Positions 52,058 through 59,986 of a DNA stretch of 64,000 nt are shown in pieces. Each line of letters opens with the position of its first letter. Within the stretch, counting starts at the first letter, position 1. This stretch comes from Xylanibacter ruminicola (GTDB lineage: Bacteria > Bacteroidota > Bacteroidia > Bacteroidales > Bacteroidaceae), in the NCBI GenBank assembly GCA_015060625.1, contig SUYC01000004.1, positions 1 to 64,000 of the forward strand. Direction: 5' to 3'. Below the pieces are notes generated by a model. The model saw only the letters and a list, made by a program, of their open reading frames with translations, had not been told where the DNA came from and did not search any database. The translations under genes were made by a program, and so were the position numbers.

Positions 52058-53188
52058 ATGAGAAAAGTTTTATTAAGTATTTGTTTAGTGCTACTCGCCG
52101 CCCATGTTCAGGCGGCACACAAAGTGTTTCACATGGTCGTTGCTGCAGATGGCAGTGGTGATTTCACATCCGTTCAGGCAGCCATCGACGCTGTGCCGGA
52201 TAACAACCTTAACCAGTGCCTCATCTTCATCAAGGCTGGCACCTATCAGGAACATGTGTTCATACCTCAAGACAAAGGACGCCTCAGTATTATTGGAGAA
52301 GGCAGAGATGTGGTGTTTATCACGGACAATCAAAAAAGTGGAGGTCCTGAAGCGGTGCCTGTAGATAAAGGGGCTACAGTAGTAGTGCATGCCAGCGATG
52401 TCACCTTTCAAGGCATCTCTTTTGTAAACAGCTATGGGGTGCAGGCCGAAGATGGCCCTCAGGCGTTGGCACTCTATGCCAAAGGCGACCGCATAGCTTT
52501 AGACCATTGCGCCATTTTGAGCTATCAGGATACCTATCGCACTTCTGAGAGCGACAACGGGCGCAACTATGTCTGCAACAGCCTCATTCTCGGTGCAGTA
52601 GATTTCATCTATGGCAGCGGTAATGCCTGGTTTGAGAATTGCACCATCAAGATCAACCGCAAGTCGGGCGGTTGGATTGTGGCTCCGAAACACCGTGACA
52701 CGACACGATGGGGCTACGTGTTCAACAACTGCACACTGACTGCCGATGGCAATCCCGCAGAAACAAGCATCCTGCTGGGACGCCCCTGGCACCACCAGCC
52801 ACAAACAGTATTCCTGAACACACGCGCAGAAATCACTATTCCCGCCGAGGGATGGTGTCCACACATGAACGGACTGCCCAAGGTGTTTGCCGAATATAAT
52901 ACCACGAACGCCAACGGCACCCCACTCGAGCTGTCAAAACGCATCAACCGTTACTACCGTTTTGATGAGAAAGGCGACACCATCTGGTGTACCGCCAAAC
53001 AAATCCTATCAGCTCAGGAGGCTGCCCGATACACCATCGAAGCCGTCATGGAAGGCGATGACCACTGGAATCCGCAACAGCTGTTCGAGCCAGCCAAGCA
53101 CCCTATTGGCTACGTGACCATCAATGGACGAAAGGTGGCCGTAAACCAATATGGCTGTTTCAGCAGGGAGAATAGAAAAGAAAAATAG
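52058..53188 (+). CDS. Pectin methylesterase, CE8
   Basis: Product of 376 aa with a signal peptide (MRKVLLSICLVLLAAHVQA). The right-handed beta-helix shows all CE8 signatures: GSGDFTSVQAAIDAVP, AGTYQEHV, ALALYAKGD, SYQDTYR (Asp158, acid/base), GAVDFIYGSG (Asp182, nucleophile) and LGRPWH (Arg242). It removes methyl esters from homogalacturonan. The start at 52058 is preferred over upstream in-frame ATGs because it gives a proper signal peptide and leaves the conserved hairpin untranslated. It follows SusD by 106 bp, the largest gap in the operon. Confidence 0.95.
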   Translation: MRKVLLSICLVLLAAHVQAAHKVFHMVVAADGSGDFTSVQAAIDAVPDNNLNQCLIFIKAGTYQEHVFIPQDKGRLSIIGEGRDVVFITDNQKSGGPEAVPVDKGATVVVHASDVTFQGISFVNSYGVQAEDGPQALALYAKGDRIALDHCAILSYQDTYRTSESDNGRNYVCNSLILGAVDFIYGSGNAWFENCTIKINRKSGGWIVAPKHRDTTRWGYVFNNCTLTADGNPAETSILLGRPWHHQPQTVFLNTRAEITIPAEGWCPHMNGLPKVFAEYNTTNANGTPLELSKRINRYYRFDEKGDTIWCTAKQILSAQEAARYTIEAVMEGDDHWNPQQLFEPAKHPIGYVTINGRKVAVNQYGCFSRENRKEK

Positions 53189-53196
53189 TTAATTTC

Positions 53197-53227
53197 TTTG
53201 TGATATAAATATAATATTGTATTTTTG
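53197..53227 (+). promoter_or_regulatory. Internal promoter before the CE7-like esterase
   Basis: TTTG (53197-53200), 19 nt, TATTTTTG (53220-53227). This canonical promoter just after the CE8 stop suggests that the esterase-GH3-GH43 part can be transcribed separately. It also excludes the in-frame ATG at 53225 as a start. Confidence 0.75.
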
Positions 53228-53254
53228 CACCCAAGTAAACTACTTAAAATTGAG

Positions 53255-54568
53255 ATGATGATGACACGACCGAATTATGTATGGAGACTAAAAACAATTA
53301 TTCTGACAATTGTTTTAGGATATACATCTGCCTCATGGGCCGAAAACTATCCGTATCGTTCCGACTTCTTGTGGCTGACGATACCTGATCATGCCAACTG
53401 GCTATACCAGACTGGTGAGCAGGCCAAGGTAGAGGTGAGCTTCACACGATATGGCATACCACAAAATGTAGAAGTGAACTACGAGATAGGGCCCGACGAG
53501 ATGCCTGCCACCTCATCAGGCACAGTAAAACTCAAGAATGGCAGAGCCACTATCAGCATGGGCACTATGAAGCATCCCGGTTTTCTGGATTTGCGCCTCA
53601 GCGTCAAAGGGGATTACCAGCACCACGTGAAAGTGGGATTCTCGCCCGAGAAACTTAAACCTTACACCAAGAACCCAAAGGATTTTGACGACTTCTGGCA
53701 AGGCAATCTGGAAGAGGCACGCCAAAGTCAGTTGCATGTAGATTGCAAGAAAGTGGACAGCTACTGCACCGACGAGACCGACACCTACCTGCTGAAGATA
53801 AAGACCGACAAGCGGCATAGCATATACGCCTATCTCTCACGCCCCAAGAGGCAAGGGCAATATCCTGTCGTGCTGTGCCCACCAGGTGCCGGCATCAAGA
53901 CCATCAAGGAACCCATGCGCAATATCTACTACGCCAAAAACGGGTTTATCCGTCTGGAGATGGAGATACACGGTCTGAACCCAGAGATGACCAACGAGCA
54001 GTTTAAGGAGATCACAACGGCCTTCGATTACGAGAATGGCTATCTCACCAATGGTTTGGACAATAAGGACAACTACTACATGAAGCATGTCTATGTGGCC
54101 TGCGTACGTGCCGTGGATTACTTATGCTCACTATCTGAATGGGATGGTAAGAACGTATTTGTGCAAGGGGGCAGCCAGGGAGGGGCGCTGTCGCTCATCA
54201 CAGCGGCACTCGACCCTCGCATCACGGCATGCGTGGCCAATCATCCGGCATTAAGCGATATGGCAGGCTATCTGGACAACCGGGCTGGTGGGTATCCGCA
54301 TTTCAACCGCCTAAAGGGTATGCTCACACCTGCCAAAGTGGAGACGATGGCGTATTTCGACGTGGTCAACTTTGCGCGTCGCATCACTTGTCCAGTTTAT
54401 CTCACCTGGGGCTACAACGACAATGTCTGTCCGCCCACAACTAGCTATATCGTGTGGAATCTCATCACGGCTCCCAAGGAATCACTCATCACACCCATCA
54501 ATGAGCACTGGACATCGGATACTACAAATTATAATCAAATGTTATGGTTAAAAAAACATCTCAGATAA
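53255..54568 (+). CDS. Acetyl esterase, CE7/AXE1-like alpha/beta hydrolase
   Basis: Product of 437 aa with a signal peptide (about 1-30, ending ASWA). A beta-sandwich N-terminal domain (about 35-140) precedes the hydrolase. The catalytic triad is visible as Ser307 (VQGGSQGGALS), Asp389 (WGYNDNVCPP) and His418 (NEHWTS), matching the acetyl xylan esterase AXE1 layout. Likely removes acetyl groups from pectin or xylose-containing glycans; the true substrate cannot be read from sequence. Its 3' end overlaps the next gene by 25 bp. Confidence 0.85.
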   Translation: MMMTRPNYVWRLKTIILTIVLGYTSASWAENYPYRSDFLWLTIPDHANWLYQTGEQAKVEVSFTRYGIPQNVEVNYEIGPDEMPATSSGTVKLKNGRATISMGTMKHPGFLDLRLSVKGDYQHHVKVGFSPEKLKPYTKNPKDFDDFWQGNLEEARQSQLHVDCKKVDSYCTDETDTYLLKIKTDKRHSIYAYLSRPKRQGQYPVVLCPPGAGIKTIKEPMRNIYYAKNGFIRLEMEIHGLNPEMTNEQFKEITTAFDYENGYLTNGLDNKDNYYMKHVYVACVRAVDYLCSLSEWDGKNVFVQGGSQGGALSLITAALDPRITACVANHPALSDMAGYLDNRAGGYPHFNRLKGMLTPAKVETMAYFDVVNFARRITCPVYLTWGYNDNVCPPTTSYIVWNLITAPKESLITPINEHWTSDTTNYNQMLWLKKHLR

Positions 54569-55698
54569 TACTGCTCCTGCTGATAGCGGTCGCTACAGCA
54601 CAGGCACAGAAACGCGAGAAATATGAGTTCATGCGCAACCTGCCGGCGTATGCCGACTCGCTGATAGCCGACCTGGACTATCCTTTGGCTTGGGGCAACA
54701 GCCCTATCAAGAACTTCAAGAAATGGCGCAAGGCGGCCCGACAGAAGGTGCTGGACTGCATGCTGACACCACCGCCTGCTCCTGCTGACGGCTACAAGGC
54801 CACCGTGCTCTACGAGGAGCAGCGACAGGGTTATAAGGCGCGCAAGATAGAGATTCAGCTGTCGCGCTACTACAAGGTGCCGGCCTACGTGCTGATTCCT
54901 GACGGCAAGGGGCCCCACCCGGCTGTCAACATGCTGCACGACCACGGCGGACATTTCTATATAGGTAAGGAGAAATGTATCTACCCTCTGGCCTGCGAGG
55001 ACTCGACGGTGATCAAGGATGCGCTTGACTGGGCCAAGGGCTACGATGGACAGTTCTTTGGCGACTACCTGGCTCAGCATGGCTATGTGGTGCTGTCGGC
55101 CGACGCACCGATGTGGGGCGAACGGGGCCAGAAGGAGGGTATGAAGCGCAACCTCTACGACATGATAGCCGGCAACATGATGATGTATGGCATCAACCTC
55201 TCGGCCTATATGACCTACGACGATATCGCTGCCACGGAGTTTCTGGCACAGATGCCCGAAGTGGATGCCAAACGCATCGGTTGCACGGGGTGGTCGATGG
55301 GGGCTTATCGCGCCTGGATGCTGGCAGCACTGAGCGACCGCATCAAAGCGGGGGCTGCCGTGTGCTGGATGGTGACTGCCGACGAACAGATGGGATTCAA
55401 ATACAGTCGCACGGAGAATGGCGGGTTTGCCAACTGTCTGCCAGGATTGCGCCGCTGGTTGGACTACCCCCACATCGCCAGCATAGCCTGTCCCAAGGCC
55501 ATGCTGTTCATCAACGGCACACAGGACAAACTCTTCCCTGTGGCAGGGGTGGAAAAGGCTTTCAGCACGATGCACGATGTCTGGAAGAGTCAGGGTGCTG
55601 ACAATCTGCTGGAGACAGAACTCTGGGACATGCCTCACAGCTGCGGCAAGAGATCGCAGCAACGCGTACTCGAATTCTTCAATAAACATTTAAAATAA
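54544..55698 (+). CDS. Secreted alpha/beta hydrolase, Abhydrolase_7-like esterase
   Basis: Product of 384 aa with a signal peptide (about 1-21). Motifs are HDHGGHFYIGKEK (oxyanion region), GDYLAQHGYVVLSADAPMWGERG, the nucleophile Ser251 in CTGWSMGAYRA, Asp328 in NGTQDKLFP and His365 in WDMPHSCG. The large insert between strand 4 and the nucleophile is typical of this secreted esterase family found in polysaccharide loci. It starts inside the end of the CE7-like gene, which argues for translational coupling and joint action on ester decorations. Substrate unknown. Confidence 0.8.
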   Translation: MVKKTSQIILLLLIAVATAQAQKREKYEFMRNLPAYADSLIADLDYPLAWGNSPIKNFKKWRKAARQKVLDCMLTPPPAPADGYKATVLYEEQRQGYKARKIEIQLSRYYKVPAYVLIPDGKGPHPAVNMLHDHGGHFYIGKEKCIYPLACEDSTVIKDALDWAKGYDGQFFGDYLAQHGYVVLSADAPMWGERGQKEGMKRNLYDMIAGNMMMYGINLSAYMTYDDIAATEFLAQMPEVDAKRIGCTGWSMGAYRAWMLAALSDRIKAGAAVCWMVTADEQMGFKYSRTENGGFANCLPGLRRWLDYPHIASIACPKAMLFINGTQDKLFPVAGVEKAFSTMHDVWKSQGADNLLETELWDMPHSCGKRSQQRVLEFFNKHLK

Positions 55699-55707
55699 CT
55701 ATCACTC

Positions 55708-58293
55708 ATGCGAACCAAAATATTTACAATCTTCATGATGAGCCTCGGCATAGCACCGGTCAGCGCTCAACAGTTACCCTATCAGAACGCACAGCTCAGT
55801 GCGGCACAACGTGCCGACGACTTGCTGAAGCGGCTCACCATCGACGAGAAGGTCAGTCTGATGATGGACACCTCGCCTGCCATACCCCGACTGGGCATCC
55901 CACAGTTCCAGTGGTGGAACGAGGCACTGCACGGAGTGGGGCGCAATGGCTTTGCCACCGTGTTTCCCATCACCATGGCGATGGCTGCCTCGTGGGACGA
56001 TGCCCTGCTGCACCAGGTGTTTACAGCCGTGAGCGACGAGGCACGGGTGAAAGCGCAGCAGGCCAAGCGCACGGGCGACATCAAGCGCTACCAGAGTCTG
56101 TCGTTCTGGACACCAAACATCAACATCTTCCGCGACCCGCGCTGGGGACGCGGACAGGAGACTTACGGTGAAGACCCTTACCTGACGGCCCGCATGGGAC
56201 TGGCTGTGGTGCGCGGACTGCAGGGCGTGGGCTACCAAGGCGAAGACCTGGGCATATCGAAATACCGCAAGTTGCTGGCTTGCGCCAAGCACTTTGCCGT
56301 GCACAGCGGACCGGAGTGGAACCGGCATGAGTTTAATATAGAGAACCTGCCTGAGCGCGACCTCTGGGAGACGTATCTGCCTGCCTTCAAGGCACTGGTG
56401 CAGGAGGGAAAGGTGGCCGAGGTGATGTGCGCCTACCAGCGCATTGACGGTCAGGCTTGTTGCGCCCAGACACGCTACGAGCAACAGATACTGCGCGACG
56501 AATGGGGATTCGACGGACTGATCACCAGCGACTGCGGTGCCATACGCGACTTCCTGCCCCGCTGGCACCATGTGGCTGAGGATGGCGCCGAAGCATCGGC
56601 CAAGGCGGTGCTGGCTGGCACCGATGTGGAGTGCGGCTCGGAATACAAGCACCTACCCGAAGCGGTGAGGCGCGGCGACATCAAAGAGGCCGACCTGGAC
56701 CGCAGTCTGCGACGACTGCTCATAGCGCGTTTCGAACTGGGCGACTTCGATCCGGACAGCATGAATCCCTGGACAGCACTGCCCGAGAGCGCGATTGCTT
56801 CGCCTGCTCATAAGCAACTGGCTCTGGAGATGGCCCGCAAGAGTATCGTGCTGCTCAAGAACAATGGAGTGCTGCCACTGGCCTCTACTGCTGGCGACGT
56901 GGTGGTGATGGGGCCTAACGCCAACGACTCGGTTATGATGTGGGGCAACTACGCGGGTTATCCCACGCATACCATCACAGCCCTCGACGGCATCCGCCAC
57001 TATGTGCCGCAGACACGCTATATCCCTGGTTGTGCCCTCACGCGCAACGAGGTGTATGAGAGTCGGTTCGGCCTGCTCAAAGACCCGCTCGGCAACAGGG
57101 GCATGCAGATAGCCTACTGGAACAATACAGATATGCAGGGTGAGCCGGTGACGGTGGTGAACACACGTCAGGCCGTGAACCTGAGTAACGGCGGCAACAC
57201 GGTGTTTGCACCTGGTGTGAACCTGGAGAACTGCTCGGCACGTCTTGACGCCACACTCCTGGCGCAGACCGACGAGACACTGCTCTTCCCCATCAGCGGC
57301 GACGACAAACTACGCCTCATCGTGAATGGCGACACGCTGGTGAACATCTGGAAGGGACGCCAGCGCATCCAGGGTGCGATGCCACAAGTAGCAGTGAAAG
57401 CAGGACAGCATTACCGCATACAGATAGACTACGTGCAGGAAACTGGCTACGGTGCCCTGAACTTTGATGTCAAGAAGAAACAGGCTCCTACTGCCGACGA
57501 ACTGTTGGCACAGATAGGAGGGGCTGAGACGGTGATCTTCGTGGGTGGCATCTCGCCCAGTCTTGAAGGTGAGGAGATGCGCGTGAGCGAACCGGGCTTC
57601 AAGGGGGGCGATCGCACCAGCATCGAACTGCCTCAGGTGCAGCGCCAGTTGCTGGCTATGCTCCACGGGGCTGGCAAGCGCGTGATCTTCGTCAACTGCT
57701 CTGGCTCTGCCATCGCCATGGTGCCCGAGCTGGCATCGTGCGATGCCATCCTGCAGTGGTGGTATGGGGGCGAACAGGGCGGCACGGCTCTGGCCGAGGT
57801 GCTCTTCGGAGCCTATAACCCCAGCGGCAAGTTGCCCGTCACCTTCTATCGCAGCACGGATGACCTGCCCGACTTCCTGGACTACACCATGACGGGACGT
57901 ACCTACCGCTATTTCAAAGGTCAGCCGCTGTTCCCCTTCGGTTTCGGACTGAGCTACACTACCTTCAGCACCTCGAAACCCGTATATAAGAATGGTAAGG
58001 TGCAGGTGAAAGTGAGCAACACGGGTAGCCGTGAGGGACTGGAGACGGTACAGGTGTATATTCGTCGTGTGGCAGATACAGCCGGGCCTCTCAAGACGCT
58101 GCGTGCCTACCAGCAGGTGCTGCTGGCACCGGGCGAGACGAAGACCATCAGTATCGCACTGCCCCGCAAGAGTTTTGAAGGTTGGGATGCTGCCACCAAC
58201 ACCATGCGTGTGGTACCTGGCAAGTATGAGGTGATGGTGGGCCACTCCAGTGCCGACAGCGATCTGCAGAAAATCCTAGTGAGCATTAAATAG
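55708..58293 (+). CDS. GH3 glycoside hydrolase, beta-xylosidase type with PA14-like insert
   Basis: Product of 861 aa with a signal peptide (about 1-20). The (beta/alpha)8 domain (about 30-360) carries QWWNEALHGVGR, DPRWGRGQETYGEDP, KHFAVHSGPEWNRHEF and the nucleophile Asp275 in LITSDCGAI. The second domain is split by a PA14-like sandwich (about 450-590, IVNGDTLVNIWKGRQRIQG...QIDYVQETGYGALNFDV). It then has SLEGEEMRV and a C-terminal Fn3-like domain (about 750-861). WWNEALHG and this architecture are typical of xylan beta-xylosidases, which fits removal of xylose from xylogalacturonan (inferred). It is 9 bp after the preceding gene. Confidence 0.9.
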   Translation: MRTKIFTIFMMSLGIAPVSAQQLPYQNAQLSAAQRADDLLKRLTIDEKVSLMMDTSPAIPRLGIPQFQWWNEALHGVGRNGFATVFPITMAMAASWDDALLHQVFTAVSDEARVKAQQAKRTGDIKRYQSLSFWTPNINIFRDPRWGRGQETYGEDPYLTARMGLAVVRGLQGVGYQGEDLGISKYRKLLACAKHFAVHSGPEWNRHEFNIENLPERDLWETYLPAFKALVQEGKVAEVMCAYQRIDGQACCAQTRYEQQILRDEWGFDGLITSDCGAIRDFLPRWHHVAEDGAEASAKAVLAGTDVECGSEYKHLPEAVRRGDIKEADLDRSLRRLLIARFELGDFDPDSMNPWTALPESAIASPAHKQLALEMARKSIVLLKNNGVLPLASTAGDVVVMGPNANDSVMMWGNYAGYPTHTITALDGIRHYVPQTRYIPGCALTRNEVYESRFGLLKDPLGNRGMQIAYWNNTDMQGEPVTVVNTRQAVNLSNGGNTVFAPGVNLENCSARLDATLLAQTDETLLFPISGDDKLRLIVNGDTLVNIWKGRQRIQGAMPQVAVKAGQHYRIQIDYVQETGYGALNFDVKKKQAPTADELLAQIGGAETVIFVGGISPSLEGEEMRVSEPGFKGGDRTSIELPQVQRQLLAMLHGAGKRVIFVNCSGSAIAMVPELASCDAILQWWYGGEQGGTALAEVLFGAYNPSGKLPVTFYRSTDDLPDFLDYTMTGRTYRYFKGQPLFPFGFGLSYTTFSTSKPVYKNGKVQVKVSNTGSREGLETVQVYIRRVADTAGPLKTLRAYQQVLLAPGETKTISIALPRKSFEGWDAATNTMRVVPGKYEVMVGHSSADSDLQKILVSIK

Positions 58294-58318
58294 GAAATAC
58301 CAAACAATACAAAATAGA

Positions 58319-59980
58319 ATGATGAACAAGAAACTACTATTAAGCTTATCTCTCTTGTCGCTGACACTGGCGGCACAGGCGCAATACCAGTCGAAGGTAT
58401 GGTGCCCCGACAATGGCAATGGTACCTACACCAACCCGGTGATCAATGCCGACTATTCTGACCCCGACGTGTGCGTGGGACCAAGTGGCGATGACTACTA
58501 TCTGACGGCTTCGAGCTTCCACTGCACGCCGGGACTGCCCATCCTGCACTCCAAGGACCTGGTGAACTGGCAGATTGTGGGCTACGCGCTGAAGAACCTC
58601 TACACGGGTCACGAGGCGCTGCTGCAACACTTCGGCAGTAAGCCGCAGCACGGCAACGGGGTGTGGGCACCCAGCATACGCTACCACAACGGGCAGTACT
58701 ATATCTACTGGGGCGACCCCGACTTTGGTGTGATGATGGTGAAGACCAAGAACGGCGATCCTGCCGGTGAGTGGGAAGACCCCGTCTGCGTGATCAAGGG
58801 ACAGGGCTATATCGATACTACCCCACTCTGGGATGAGGATGGACGCTGCTATCTGGTGAACGGATGGGCCAACTCGCGCGCCAAGTTCGCATCGGTGCTG
58901 ACAGTGCGCGAGCTGAATGCGGAGGGCACGAGACCTATCGGGCAACCGGTGATTGTGTTCGACGGTAACGGCACGGAGAACCGCACCTGCGAGGGGCCGA
59001 AGTTCTACAAGCGCAACGGCTGGTACTGGATTATGTGTCCGGCGGGTGGCGTGCCCACAGGCTTCCAGTTGGCCATGCGCTCCAAGAGTCCCTATGGTCC
59101 CTACGAGCACAAGATCGTGCTGGCACAGGGCAAGACCAATATCAACGGACCGCACCAAGGTGCCTGGGTACACACCAAGTATGGCGAGGACTGGTTCCTG
59201 CACTTCCAGGACAAGGAGGCCTACGGGCGCGTGGTGCATCTGAACCCGGTGGACTGGACCAGTGGCTGGCCTATCATGGGACAGAAAGGGGAGCCGGTGA
59301 CCACCTATCGCAAACCGAAAGCGGCGGTAAGCACGATCGTGAACCCGGTGGAGAGCGACGAGTTCAACCAACCTGCCCTGGGACTGCAATGGCAGTGGCA
59401 CGGCAACTACGACGAGAAGTTTGGGGTGCCCACAGCCTTCGGCACCTTCCGCATCTACACCCACAAACTGTCGGAGGGCTGGAAAAACTTCTGGGAGGTG
59501 CCCAACATGCTGCTGCAGAAGACACCTGCCGACCGCTTTACGGTGACCACCAAACTGCGCTTCACCTCGAAGGCTGAGGGACAGATGGGCGGACTCATCA
59601 TGATGGGACTGGACTATACAGCCTTGGTAGTGCGCCGTACCGGCAAGCAGTTCGAACTGGTGCAGCTCACGTGCAACGGTGCTGACAAAGGTGCCGCACA
59701 AACAGAGCAGCTGATAGCCACCCTGAAGCCCACGGCTATAGACAAGATAGACTACAAGCCCGGCATGCACGAGGATATCTATCTGCGCATGATAGTGAAC
59801 GACTCGAAACTTAAACTGGCTTGGAGTCAGGACGGCAAGAATTTCAAACCTTGCGGCAGTGAGTTTAAGATGAAAGAAGGAAAATGGATTGGTGCCAAGT
59901 TCGGATTTGTATCGGTAGAGACCGATGCCAAAGCCGACAGAGGCTGGTTAGAGCCCGACTGGATAAGAGTCGGGCTCTAA
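58319..59980 (+). CDS. GH43 glycoside hydrolase with C-terminal lectin-like domain
   Basis: Product of 553 aa with a signal peptide (about 1-21). The five-bladed propeller (about 35-330) has the GH43 triad: Asp48 (ADYSDPDV, base), Asp166 (GYIDTTPLWDEDG) and Glu225 (CEGPKF, acid). The C-terminal concanavalin-like domain (about 345-553, SDEFNQPALGLQWQWHGNYD) is that of beta-xylosidase/arabinofuranosidase members. Likely specificity: beta-xylosidase or alpha-L-arabinofuranosidase on pectin side chains. Its last codons are part of a 13-bp perfect hairpin. Confidence 0.92.
   Translation: MMNKKLLLSLSLLSLTLAAQAQYQSKVWCPDNGNGTYTNPVINADYSDPDVCVGPSGDDYYLTASSFHCTPGLPILHSKDLVNWQIVGYALKNLYTGHEALLQHFGSKPQHGNGVWAPSIRYHNGQYYIYWGDPDFGVMMVKTKNGDPAGEWEDPVCVIKGQGYIDTTPLWDEDGRCYLVNGWANSRAKFASVLTVRELNAEGTRPIGQPVIVFDGNGTENRTCEGPKFYKRNGWYWIMCPAGGVPTGFQLAMRSKSPYGPYEHKIVLAQGKTNINGPHQGAWVHTKYGEDWFLHFQDKEAYGRVVHLNPVDWTSGWPIMGQKGEPVTTYRKPKAAVSTIVNPVESDEFNQPALGLQWQWHGNYDEKFGVPTAFGTFRIYTHKLSEGWKNFWEVPNMLLQKTPADRFTVTTKLRFTSKAEGQMGGLIMMGLDYTALVVRRTGKQFELVQLTCNGADKGAAQTEQLIATLKPTAIDKIDYKPGMHEDIYLRMIVNDSKLKLAWSQDGKNFKPCGSEFKMKEGKWIGAKFGFVSVETDAKADRGWLEPDWIRVGL
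59948..59980. terminator. Terminator hairpin embedded in the GH43 stop codon
   Basis: TTAGAGCCCGACT (59948-59960) pairs perfectly with AGTCGGGCTCTAA (59968-59980), with a 7-nt loop; the final TAA is the stop codon. It lies between convergent genes only 6 bp apart. AAAA follows on plus and there is no strong T run, so efficiency is uncertain. Confidence 0.65.
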
Positions 59981-59986
59981 AAGCCA

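Noticed and set aside
54535..55689. 384-aa minus-strand open frame opposite the Abhydrolase_7-like gene
   Set aside because: Exact mirror of a gene with signal peptide and catalytic triad on the plus strand.
58346..59770. 474-aa minus-strand open frame opposite GH43
   Set aside because: Antisense shadow; the GH43 triad is on the plus strand.
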